A program made the translations under genes and the position numbers. A DNA stretch of 64,000 nt, taken from the NCBI RefSeq assembly GCF_017968885.1, contig NZ_CP072913.1:1720001-1784000 (forward strand). Direction: 5' to 3'. Below are positions 16,029-25,300 of this stretch, piece by piece. Source of the stretch: Pseudomonas sp. Tri1 (GTDB taxonomy: Bacteria > Pseudomonadota > Gammaproteobacteria > Pseudomonadales > Pseudomonadaceae). The notes under the pieces were generated by a model that was not told the DNA's origin, did not search any database, and saw only the letters and a list, made by a program, of their open reading frames with translations. Each line of letters opens with the position of its first letter. Position 1 is the first letter of the stretch.

Positions 16029-16625
16029 ATGTCCAGAATCCAATGTCCACGCTGCCTCAGGCCACAAAGCCACTGTTTGTGCACGCTGATCCCCAACCTC
16101 GACAGCCGCACCCGGGTCCTGCTGTTGCAGCATCCCAGCGAAGTGAGCCACGCCTTGAACACCGCCCGCTTGGCGGCGTTGGGGCTCAACAATGCCGAGT
16201 TGGTCGTGGGCGAGGTGTTCGAGGATTTACCCAGCTTGCTCAACCCTCCGGGTTATCGGGCGCGGTTGCTGTTTCCCGGCGACGAGGCGCAGCCGCTGCA
16301 GGCTTATGTTTCGTCCGATGAGCCGCTGCTGTTGGTCGTGCCCGACGGTACCTGGCGCAAGGCGCGCAAGTTGCTGCACCTCAACCCGCTGCTGGCGGCG
16401 CTGCCGAGGGTGACCTTGGCCGAAGGCGGGGTGTCCCGTTATCGCTTGCGCAAGGCCCCGGGACCGGGTGCGTTGTCGACGGTGGAGGCGATTGTCCAGG
16501 CATTGCAGACCCTTGAAGCACCGACCAGCTTCGAGCCGTTGTTGCGGCCGTTCGAGGCGTTGATCGAGGGGCAGATTGTGGCGATGGGGGAGGAGACGTT
16601 TCGGCGTAACCATGCTGAGAAATAA
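16029..16625 (+). CDS. DTW-domain tRNA-uridine aminocarboxypropyltransferase
   Basis: A 198-residue protein of the DTW family (TapT/TuaA type), which transfers the 3-amino-3-carboxypropyl group of S-adenosylmethionine to a uridine of tRNA (acp3U). It has the N-terminal zinc-binding cysteine cluster CPRCLRPQSHCLC, the HPSEVSHALNTARLA segment, and the name-giving motif here as PDGTWRKARK. The C-terminus has the RLRKAPGPGALSTVEA family motif. It starts three bases after gbuR and probably shares its transcript, although no functional link is evident. Confidence 0.85.
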   Translation: MSRIQCPRCLRPQSHCLCTLIPNLDSRTRVLLLQHPSEVSHALNTARLAALGLNNAELVVGEVFEDLPSLLNPPGYRARLLFPGDEAQPLQAYVSSDEPLLLVVPDGTWRKARKLLHLNPLLAALPRVTLAEGGVSRYRLRKAPGPGALSTVEAIVQALQTLEAPTSFEPLLRPFEALIEGQIVAMGEETFRRNHAEK

Positions 16626-16642
16626 TGGTTGTCCTCGCCGAC

Positions 16643-16740
16643 GCCATCGCGAGCAAGCTCGCTCCCACAGTTGAACTTCAGTGCACACAAGATTTGTGAT
16701 CAGCACAAATCCAATGTGCAGCGAGCCTGCTCGCGATGGC
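16643..16740. repeat. REP doublet
   Basis: GCCATCGCGAGCAAGCTCGC and the inverted GCGAGCCTGCTCGCGATGGC flank about 45 bases. It sits between convergent transcription units. Confidence 0.88.
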
Positions 16741-16773
16741 GGCCGCATGATCAGAGAAGATCCCAGCTAGAAA

Positions 16774-18138
16774 CTACCGCTCACGCATCGCCTCGGTCCG
16801 CGCTTTCAACACCGGCTTGAGCAAGTAATCCAGCACGCTTTTCTCCCCGGTAATGATGTCCACTGTCGCCACCATCCCAGGAATGATCAGCAACGGTTTG
16901 GCATCACCGCCCAAGTGGTTTTTATCGGTGCGCACCTGGATCAGGTAGAAGCTGTTGCCCTTGTCGTCGGTGATGGTGTCGGCGCCGATCAGTTCGAGTT
17001 TGGCGCTCATCCCGCCGTAGATGGTGTAGTCGTAGGCGCTGAACTTGACCATGGCTTTCTGGCCCGGATGCAGGAATGCCACGTCCTGGGGGCGAACCTT
17101 GGCTTCGATCAGCAGGTTGTCTTCCAGGGGCACGATTTCCACCATGTCGCTGCCCGGCTGCACGACGCCGCCGATGGTGTTGACCTTCAGTTGCTTGATC
17201 ACCCCATGCACCGGCGAAACCACAGTGGTGCGGGTCACGCGGTCATCGATGGCGATGCTTGAGGCGGTGATTTTCGACAGCTCTGTGCGTTTCTCGTTGA
17301 GGTCCTTGGCTGCCTCGGAGCGGAAGGTCTGTTCCGACTCATCGATTTTGCTCTTGATCTCGTTGATCGCCGATTCGGCCCTTGGAATCGCCAAGGTGGT
17401 GGCGTTGAGCGAGCCGCGGATTTCCACCGCGCTGCGTTTGAGCCGCAGGATCTCCACCGGCGACACCGCACCGGTGCGTACCAGCGGCGCGGACATGTTC
17501 ATCTCTTCTTGCAGCAAGGCCAGGGCCGAGCTGAACTGGCCTTGCTTGGAGCGAAACTCCGCCAGTTCCTGGGTCTTCTGTCGCAGTTGTTCGGTCAGGG
17601 TCCGTTGTTCGCTGGCCAGGCGCCGTTGCCGTTGTTCGTACAGCGAGCGCTCGTCCTCGGCCACTTGCGGGGCCTTGGCGATCACCTCGGCTGAAAGCTT
17701 GAATGGCCGGCCCTCGGCCTCGGCTGACAGGCGCTCGACCTGGGCGGTCAAGGCATAGCGGTCGGCTTCGCTCTCGCCTTTGTTTGACAGATATCGCGTG
17801 TCGTCCAGGCGCAGCAAGGTGTCGCCCTTGTTCACCATCTGCCCTTCGCGCACGAAAATCTCGGTGACGATGCCGCCCTCCAGGTTCTGGATCACCTGGA
17901 CCTTGCTCGACGGAATCGCCTTGCCTTCGCCGGTGGTGACTTCCTGCAGGACCGCCAATTTTGCCCAGACCAATCCGGTGACGATCAACCCGGCGGCCAA
18001 CCACACGGTGACGCGCGAGCGGCGCGGCGAGTCCTGCAGGGTGGCACCAGCGGTTTCCGCCATGAACTCGCTTTCGGCGCTTTTGCTGAAACTGCCGAAG
18101 TAGCTTCGGGCAGCTGAATCGGGTGTTTGAGCAGACAT
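16774..18138 (-). CDS. Type I secretion membrane-fusion (HlyD family) protein, LapC/MapC-like
   Basis: A 454-residue adaptor that bridges the inner-membrane ABC transporter and the outer-membrane channel. It has a cytoplasmic N-terminus, a single membrane helix (VTVWLAAGLIVTGLVWAKLA), a biotinyl-lipoyl-like half motif (VQVIQNLEGGIVTEIFVREG), and a long coiled coil about 200 residues in length. The second lipoyl half and barrel follow, including the HlyD signature VVSPVHGVIKQLKVNTIGGV. Start 18138 gives the usual N-terminus; an upstream extension to 18213 overlaps the gap and is unlikely. It is last in the operon after the channel and ABC genes. Confidence 0.88.
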   Translation of the reverse strand: MSAQTPDSAARSYFGSFSKSAESEFMAETAGATLQDSPRRSRVTVWLAAGLIVTGLVWAKLAVLQEVTTGEGKAIPSSKVQVIQNLEGGIVTEIFVREGQMVNKGDTLLRLDDTRYLSNKGESEADRYALTAQVERLSAEAEGRPFKLSAEVIAKAPQVAEDERSLYEQRQRRLASEQRTLTEQLRQKTQELAEFRSKQGQFSSALALLQEEMNMSAPLVRTGAVSPVEILRLKRSAVEIRGSLNATTLAIPRAESAINEIKSKIDESEQTFRSEAAKDLNEKRTELSKITASSIAIDDRVTRTTVVSPVHGVIKQLKVNTIGGVVQPGSDMVEIVPLEDNLLIEAKVRPQDVAFLHPGQKAMVKFSAYDYTIYGGMSAKLELIGADTITDDKGNSFYLIQVRTDKNHLGGDAKPLLIIPGMVATVDIITGEKSVLDYLLKPVLKARTEAMRER

Positions 18139-18202
18139 GGGGCGATACCCGTCAGTTAAGTGAAATAAGCCGAACACATACCTGTGGCTTGAGAGGGTTA
18201 TC

Positions 18203-18288
18203 TGTGGGAGCAAGGCTTGCCCGCGATGAAGCTAACGCGATCTCACTGGAACCGAGGTGCCTGCATCGCGGGCAAGCCTTGCTCCACA
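18203..18288. repeat. REP doublet, inside the secretion operon
   Basis: TGTGGGAGCAAGGCTTGCCC and its inverted copy lie between the ABC-transporter and HlyD genes on the same transcript. A hairpin here could stabilise upstream mRNA or attenuate expression of the adaptor gene. Confidence 0.85.
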
Positions 18289-18314
18289 GGTGTTGTGTTG
18301 ACAGCTAGAGGGGC

Positions 18315-20489
18315 TTACACCGCCGCAGACCCCACCCGCCCCTTGCGCAGTGCATCAATGACCGCTTCCTTCGGCCCATCAGCCACGATCCGGCCGTTGT
18401 CCAGCACCACCAACCGGTCCACCAGGCTCAGCATCGAGGTGCGGTGGGTGACCAGCAGCACCGTTTTGCCCTGCATGTGGGTATGTAGCTTTTGCCGCAA
18501 AAGATCTTCACTGCTGTTGTCCATGGCACTGGTGGGTTCGTCCAGCAACAGGATCGGTGGGTCGAGCAACAAGGCCCGGGCCAGCAGCACGGCCTGGCGC
18601 TGGCCACCGGAGAGCAACTGCCCGCGCTCGCCCACCGGGCGGTCGAAACCTTGGGGATGCTGACGGGCCAGTTCGGTGACACCGGTCAATTCGGCCACTT
18701 CGAGCATGCGCGCGTCACTGATGTAGCGGGCGCCGAGGGTCAGGTTGTCCCGCAGGCTGCCAGCCAGCAGCGGCAGGTCATGGGCGACATAGCCGATCTG
18801 TTGGCGCAGGTCGGCGACATCCAGTTGCCGCAGGTCCAGGCCGTCGAGCAGCAACTGGCCTTCCTCCGGTGCGTAGAAGCCCATCACCAGGCGCGCCAGG
18901 GTGCTCTTGCCCGAGCCGCTGCGGCCGATGATCCCGACCCGTTCGCCGGGCTTGAGGCTGAAGCTGACATTCGCCAGCGCTGGGGTGCTCTGGCCGTTGT
19001 AGTGGAAGGTCACGCCATTGACGTCCACGGCGCCCTGCAATTGGGTGCGATCCAGGGGCCGCTGCTTGGCGTCGCGTTCCTGGGGCAGCGCCATCAGGGC
19101 ATCGGTGCTGCGCATGGTGAGCTGGGCTTGCTGGTAGCGGGTGATCAGCCCGGCGATCTGCCCCAGCGGCGCCAGCACCCGACTGCCGAGCATGTAGCTC
19201 GCCACCAGCGCGCCGACGCTGAGGTTGCCAGCGATGATGCTGTAGACCCCGGCGACGATGGTTGCCATGCCGGCCAGCTGTTGCAGGAACAACGTGCCGT
19301 TGGTCGCCAGCGCCGAGAGGTTGCGTGCATGGCTGTCCAGGCGGGTGAGGGCGCCGTGGGTACTTTCCCACTGATGCTGGCGCTCGCTTTCGGCGCTACA
19401 GGCCTTGAGGGTTTCCAGGCCGCCGAGGGTTTCAATCAACAAAGCCTGGCGCTGGGCGCCGAGGGCCAGGCTTTTTTGCACGGTGTCGCGCAGGCGCACC
19501 TGGATGATCATTGCGAAGACAATGGTGATCGGAAACGCCACCACCGGGATCACCACCAGCCAGCCGCCCAGCAAGCCGATGACCACCAGCATCAGCAGGG
19601 CGAAGGGCAGGTCGATCAGGCTGGTGAGGGTCACTGCGGTGAGAAATTCCCTCAGGCCCTGGAAGTCATGGATGCTCTGGGCGAACCCACCGATGGTCAC
19701 CGGTTTGGCCTTCATTGCCATGCCGGTGATGCGTTCGAACAACGTGGCGGAAAGGATCACGTCGGTTTTCTTGCCGGCGGTGTCCAGCAGGTGGGCGCGC
19801 ACCACCCGCAGCACCAGTTCGAAGCCGGTGCCGATCAACAGCCCCACGGCCAGCACCCACAAGGTCGATGTGGCCTGGTTCGGCACCACGCGGTCGTAGG
19901 TCTGCATGACGAACAGCGGCACCATCAACCCCAGCAGGTTGATCAGAAAGCTCGCCAGGATCGCATCGCTGTACAGCCAGCGCGACAGTTTCAAGGTGTC
20001 GCGAAACCATGCCTCGACTCGCGGCACCAAGGGGGAGCGCAGGTCTTCGAGCTCATGGCGGGGCCGGGCGAACAACGCCTGGCCACTGTAATCGGCGGTC
20101 AGTTCCTCGCGGCTGACCCATTGCTCGCCGCCATCGGCCTCGCTGGGCAGGATCAGTGCCTGGCCATCCTCGCTCCAGCGCCGCAACACAGCACAGCGGC
20201 CACCGGCCAGAATCAGCATCACCGGCAGGTTCAGGGCCGAGATGTCCGCCAGGTCGCGACGCAGCAACCGGGCCTGTAAGCTGGCCCGGGCCGCTGCGCG
20301 CGGCAGCAGGTCCAGGCTCAGGCGTTGGTGCGCCATAGGAAGCCCGGCGCTGAGGCTGGCGCGGCTGACCGTCGCGCCATGGAGTTTGCAGAGGATCAAC
20401 AGACCATCGAGCAAAGGATCATCGAAATTCAGGCGCGGGTCGGCGCCAGGGGTTACGGGTTCCATGCTGGTCACATTGATCGCTCCCAT
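18315..20489 (-). CDS. Type I secretion ABC permease/ATPase, LapB/MapB-like
   Basis: A 724-residue transporter of the LapB class. The N-terminal domain (about 1-140) is a peptidase-C39-like domain without an obvious catalytic cysteine motif, as in exporters that recognise but do not cut their substrate. Six membrane helices follow (about 165-440). The nucleotide-binding domain carries GRSGSGKST (Walker A), LLSGGQ (signature), ILLLDEPTSAMD (Walker B) and LVTHR (H-loop). It exports the divergent adhesin at 22312-30900. The true start may be GTG at 20474, which has GGAG eight bases upstream, or ATG at 20465. Confidence 0.88.
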   Translation of the reverse strand: MGAINVTSMEPVTPGADPRLNFDDPLLDGLLILCKLHGATVSRASLSAGLPMAHQRLSLDLLPRAAARASLQARLLRRDLADISALNLPVMLILAGGRCAVLRRWSEDGQALILPSEADGGEQWVSREELTADYSGQALFARPRHELEDLRSPLVPRVEAWFRDTLKLSRWLYSDAILASFLINLLGLMVPLFVMQTYDRVVPNQATSTLWVLAVGLLIGTGFELVLRVVRAHLLDTAGKKTDVILSATLFERITGMAMKAKPVTIGGFAQSIHDFQGLREFLTAVTLTSLIDLPFALLMLVVIGLLGGWLVVIPVVAFPITIVFAMIIQVRLRDTVQKSLALGAQRQALLIETLGGLETLKACSAESERQHQWESTHGALTRLDSHARNLSALATNGTLFLQQLAGMATIVAGVYSIIAGNLSVGALVASYMLGSRVLAPLGQIAGLITRYQQAQLTMRSTDALMALPQERDAKQRPLDRTQLQGAVDVNGVTFHYNGQSTPALANVSFSLKPGERVGIIGRSGSGKSTLARLVMGFYAPEEGQLLLDGLDLRQLDVADLRQQIGYVAHDLPLLAGSLRDNLTLGARYISDARMLEVAELTGVTELARQHPQGFDRPVGERGQLLSGGQRQAVLLARALLLDPPILLLDEPTSAMDNSSEDLLRQKLHTHMQGKTVLLVTHRTSMLSLVDRLVVLDNGRIVADGPKEAVIDALRKGRVGSAAV

Positions 20490-20501
20490 TTTTTGAGAGG
20501 G

Positions 20502-21860
20502 CTACTTCAGTTCGGGCAGCCGCGCTTCGTTTTTGACTTCGGTCTGGGCGACTGTGTCGGCCGGCAGCACCACCCGTTGTTTGCTCAACAATTGCCCCAT
20601 GTTCGCCAGCACCCGGTACATCGAGTATTCCTCGGTGTAACGCACCTCGGTGTAGCGACGATTGGCGTTGTACAGCTCGTTTTCACTGTCGAGCACGTCG
20701 AGCAGGGTCCGTTGGCCGAGGCCGAACTGATCCTGGTACGCGGCGCGCACGCGGGAGGTGGTTTCGGCGTATTCCCGGGCGGTGGGGGTTTGTTTACGGG
20801 CGTTGTTCATCGCGTTCCAGGCCAGGCGCGTGTCTTCGTTGAGCTGGCGCAGGGCGTTGTTGCGGATGTCCATGGCCTGGTTGATCTGGTGGGCGTTGGA
20901 CGCCAGCCGGGCCTTGTCGCTGCCGCCGCGGAACAGGTTGTAGTTCATCACCACACCGACCCGCCAGGTGTTGTCGTGGCCTTCTTCGCCACCGATGTTG
21001 TTATTGGCACCCACGGCGGCCTCGGCATCGAAGCGCGGGTAGAAAGGCGACTTGGCCACTTCGTACTGGCTCTCGGCAGACTGTATGTCAGCCTGGGCCG
21101 ATTTCAGGTACGGGTTGTTATCCATCATGCTTTGCTGGGCTTCGCGCAGGTCGGCGGGCATCTCGCCTTTGGTCGAGGGCGGGGTTTCCAGCTCATCGGG
21201 CATGCGCCCGACCACGCTGTAGAAATTCGCCTCGGCATCGGCCAGGTCAACCTGGGCGGTGTCGTAATTGTTTTCCGCCAGGGCCCGGCGGGCATTGGAT
21301 TGGTCGGAGTCGGCGGTGCTGCCCACGCCGCGCTGCGTGCGCAGGCCGATCTGGTCGTTGACCCGCAGGTGCGCTTGCAGGTTGTTCTTGGCCAGGGTCA
21401 CCAGTTCGCGACGCTTGAGCACTTCCAGGTAGACCTCGATGGTACGCAAGGCCAGATCCTGGGCCGTGCCCTGGGCGTAATAGGCTCGGGAGTTGACCAC
21501 GCCCTTGGTGCGCTCCACTTCATTGGCGGTGTTGAACCCGTCGAAGATCATTTGCCGCAGGCGCAGCTCCGACTGGGTGTAGGTCAGGATATTGGTGTGG
21601 TGATTACCCAAGGCCCGGGTATTGGTGTTGTCGCTATAACCACGACCGTAACCGCCATTCAAATCTACCGACGGGTAGAAGCCCCCTCTGGCGACTTTTA
21701 CATCTTCGTTGGCCGACAGACGGCTATCCACCCGCTGTGCCAATTCCGGGTGAGTGGCGATGGTGCTTTGGATCGCTTCGGTCAACGACATCGCTTGTGC
21801 GTGCGAAGAGCAGGCCATGGCCAGCAAAACCGCGCTGTAGAGAGGGGTAAGAACGCGCAT
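20502..21860 (-). CDS. TolC family outer-membrane channel, LapE/MapE-like
   Basis: A 452-residue TolC-type protein forming the outer-membrane tunnel of the type I system. It has a signal peptide ending near SSHAQA, the TolC N-terminal repeat (SLTEAIQSTIATHPELAQRV) and the second repeat with the LFRGGSDKARLASNAHQINQ motif. It has the usual TIGR01844 (type I secretion outer-membrane protein) length. Start 21860 was chosen since AGGAG lies nine bases upstream. It is first in the operon, 12 bases ahead of the ABC gene. Confidence 0.88.
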   Translation of the reverse strand: MRVLTPLYSAVLLAMACSSHAQAMSLTEAIQSTIATHPELAQRVDSRLSANEDVKVARGGFYPSVDLNGGYGRGYSDNTNTRALGNHHTNILTYTQSELRLRQMIFDGFNTANEVERTKGVVNSRAYYAQGTAQDLALRTIEVYLEVLKRRELVTLAKNNLQAHLRVNDQIGLRTQRGVGSTADSDQSNARRALAENNYDTAQVDLADAEANFYSVVGRMPDELETPPSTKGEMPADLREAQQSMMDNNPYLKSAQADIQSAESQYEVAKSPFYPRFDAEAAVGANNNIGGEEGHDNTWRVGVVMNYNLFRGGSDKARLASNAHQINQAMDIRNNALRQLNEDTRLAWNAMNNARKQTPTAREYAETTSRVRAAYQDQFGLGQRTLLDVLDSENELYNANRRYTEVRYTEEYSMYRVLANMGQLLSKQRVVLPADTVAQTEVKNEARLPELK

Positions 21861-22311
21861 GGGGTGCATCTCCTGAGGTCTATAGTGCTTGCTGTCGCCA
21901 AAATATTGGCGTGTTTAAGATCAAAACCGTTTCAACCTTGTAACAACACAGCTAAGAACATCCTGCGCGAAACCTAAGAAGAATTTTTCATAATAGTTAT
22001 GCCAAAAAAAACTTATGTGCTTGAAAAAAACCGGCACATTGTTCAAAGCGAAAGCCTTTGAATCTGCGGGTTCTGACGGCTTTTAGGCGTCAATAAAAGT
22101 TCCATGCAAATTTTTAAACGATGTGAAGAAGTGCCGAACAGGTGAATTGCAGGGCGGTTTTTAGCGACGGTTTTTTGTCGTTGTGGCGAATGGCTAGCGC
22201 CTCCACTGACGCGAAAGCTGGCAGATTTTCCAGATTGTCTGACCGCCAACCTGAGCACGAATTCTTCACCCAGACAGGTGCCAACCGCGGTTGGCAACGG
22301 AGGAAAAGCAC
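21861..22311. promoter_or_regulatory. Divergent promoter region of the secretion operon and the adhesin
   Basis: This 451-base stretch is AT-rich with several poly-A/T runs (22000-22030) and no gene. A GTCAATAAA half-site at 22089-22097 matches the left half of the FleQ binding consensus (GTCANTAAATTGAC), but the right half is poor. CGGAGG at 22299-22304 is the ribosome-binding site of the adhesin. Long AT-rich leaders are common ahead of large adhesin genes. Confidence 0.5.
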
Positions 22312-25300
22312 ATGGCAGCGCTCATCGGTATCGTCAGCAAGGTGGTAGGACAGGTTTTCGCAGAAGCAGTCGGTGGCCTGCGGCGGCCGCTGGTTGAAGG
22401 CGATCGGCTCTATGCCGGCGAACACCTGATCACCGGGAGCGAAGGGGCCGTGGCGGTGCATCTGCACAATGGCCAGGAATTGACCCTGGGACGCGGAAGC
22501 AACCTGACCCTGACCCCACAGTTGCTCGCCAACCACGCGCCCCATGTCGACACGCCTGAAGCGTTGACACCGAGTAACGCGCAACTGACCGATGTGCAAA
22601 AACTGCAACAAGCCATCGCCGCCGGTGCCGACCCGACCCAGACCGGCGAAGCCACGGCCGCAGGCCCCGAGGGTGGCAACCCCGGCGGTGTGGGGGGCGG
22701 GCACAGTTTCGTGCTGCTGGAAGAAGTCGGTGGCGAGGTCGATCCGCAGATTGGCTTCCCCACGGCCGGGTTCAACGGGATACCCGAATTCCCGCAACTG
22801 CGCCTGGCCGGCGATCCGGACAATAACGGCGATGGCACCGTGCCGCCGGTCACCCCCGAAACGCCAGACAACCCCGTGACCCTCGACGGCGTGGACGTGG
22901 AGGGCGGCGAACTGACCACCAACGAGGCCAATCTGGCCGATGGTTCGGCGAGCAACCCGAGTGCGCTGGTGCAAAGCGGCACCTTTACTGTTTCTGCCCC
23001 CGATGGGCTGAGCAGCCTGAGCATCGGCGGCATCAGCGTGATAGCTGGCGGTGTGCCCGCAGGCTTCCCTCAAACCATCACCTCGGCGCTGGGCAATACG
23101 TTGACCATCACTGGCTACAACCCGGCCACCGGTGTGGTCAGCTATAGCTACACCCTGACGGACAATGAAACCCATCCTGCCGGTGGTGGGGCCAACAACA
23201 TCACCGAGCAGTTTCCGGTCGTGGCCGTCGACACCGATGGCGACACTGCCACCGGGACCCTGGACGTCAATATCACTGACGACGTGCCCCAGGCGATCGA
23301 CGACAGCCACGCCAACACGGCCTCGGAAACCCTGGTCACCCTCACGGGTAACGTATTGACCAACGATCACCAGGGCGCCGACCGGATCCCCATCGGCCCC
23401 GATAGCGGACCGATCATTGGCGGGACGTTCACCGGCACCTACGGCACCCTCGTGCTCAACCCCAATGGCACATACACCTACACCCTGAACACCAGCGACC
23501 CGCAATTCGTCGCATTGCACGGCGGGGGAAGCGGCACTGAGACATTCACCTATACCCTGACCGATGCCGACGGTGACACCAGTACCGCGAACCTGGTGCT
23601 GCAGGTGCATAACAACGACGATCCAGTGGTGTTGGTGGGCCTCGATGCCGAAGGTGGCGAGCTGTCATTGCAAGAGAAAAATCTCAGCGACGGCAGCAGC
23701 CCGGACGCACCGGCCCTGACCCAAAGCGGCACCTTCACCGTCACCGCGTTGGACGGTGTGCAGACCTTGAGCGTCGGCGGTATCAATGTGGTTACGGGCG
23801 GCGTGGCAGCCGGTTTCCCACAATCGATTACCACCGCGCTGGGCAACACCCTGACCATCACCGGCTACAACGCCACCACGGGCGTGGTCAGCTATAGCTA
23901 CACGCTGCTGGACAACGAAGCCCATCCAAATGCCAACGGCGCCAACAGCCTGAGCGAGCAGTTTGCGGTCGTTGTCACCGACGACAACGGCACCACCGCC
24001 AACGGCAATCTGGACGTGAATATCGTCGACGACCTGCCAAAAGCCGTGGATGACAGCAACGCCAATACCGCTTCGGAAACCAACCTGACCCTGACCGGCA
24101 GCGTGCTGAGCAATGACACCCAAGGCGCGGACCATGTGGCCTCCGGCCCGATCACGCCCGGCACTTTTACCGGTACCTACGGCACCTTGGTGCTCAACGC
24201 TGACGGCTCCTATACCTACACCCTCAACACCGCCGATGCCGATTTCAAAGGCTTGCACGGCGGCGGCAATGGCAGCGAAACCTTCACCTACACCCTGACC
24301 GATGCCGATGGCGACACCAGTACTGCGAACCTGGTGCTGCAAGTGCACAACAATGACGATCCGGTGATCATCACCGGCCTCGACACTGAGGGCGGTGAGC
24401 TGACGGTCCAGGAAAAAAACCTCAGCGACGGCAGCAGCCCGGATGCCTCGGCGCTGACCCAGAGCGGCACCTTCACCGTCACCGCGTTGGACGGTGTGCA
24501 GACCTTGAGCGTCGGCGGTATCAATGTGGTTACGGGCGGCGTGGCAGCCGGTTTCCCACAATCGATTACCACCGCTTTGGGCAACACCCTGACCATCACC
24601 GGCTACAACGCCACCACGGGCGTGGTGAGCTACAGCTACACGCTGCTGGACAATGAAGCGCATCCAAACGCCAACGGTGCCAACAGCCTGAGCGAGCAAT
24701 TTGCGGTGGTTGTCACCGACGACAACGGCACCACCGCCAACGGCAACCTCGACGTGAATATCGTCGACGACCTGCCAAAAGCCGTGGACGACAGCAACGC
24801 CAGCACCGCTTCGGAAACCAACCTGACCCTGACCGGCAGCGTGCTGACCAACGACACCCAGGGTGCCGACCATGTGGCCTCCGGTCCGATCACACCCGGC
24901 ACTTTCACCGGCACCTACGGCACCCTGGTGCTCAACGCTGACGGCTCCTATACCTACACCCTCAACACCGCCGATGCCGATTTCAAAGGCTTGCACGGCG
25001 GCGGCAATGGCAGCGAAACCTTCACCTACACCCTGACCGATGCCGATGGCGACACCAGTACCGCGAACCTGGTGCTGCAAGTGCACAACAATGACGATCC
25101 GGTAATCATCACCGGCCTCGACACTGAGGGCGGTGAGCTGACGGTCCAGGAGAAAAATCTTGGCGACGGCAGCAGCCCGGACGCACCGGCCCTGACCCAA
25201 AGCGGCACCTTCACCGTCACCGCGTTGGACGGTGTTCAAACACTGAGCGTCGGCGGCATCAACGTCGTCACCGGCGGTGTGGCAGCCGGTTTCCCACAAT

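Noticed and set aside
18492..20279. Long open frame opposite to the ABC transporter gene
   Set aside because: The opposite strand has Walker A, signature and Walker B motifs in the right order; this frame is a low-complexity H/Q/G-rich shadow.
20325..21977. Long open frame opposite to the TolC-like gene
   Set aside because: Shadow of a clear TolC homologue; no start signal or recognisable domain.
22142..22348. Possible leader peptide before the adhesin
   Set aside because: No ribosome-binding site, and it overlaps the adhesin start in another frame with random composition.
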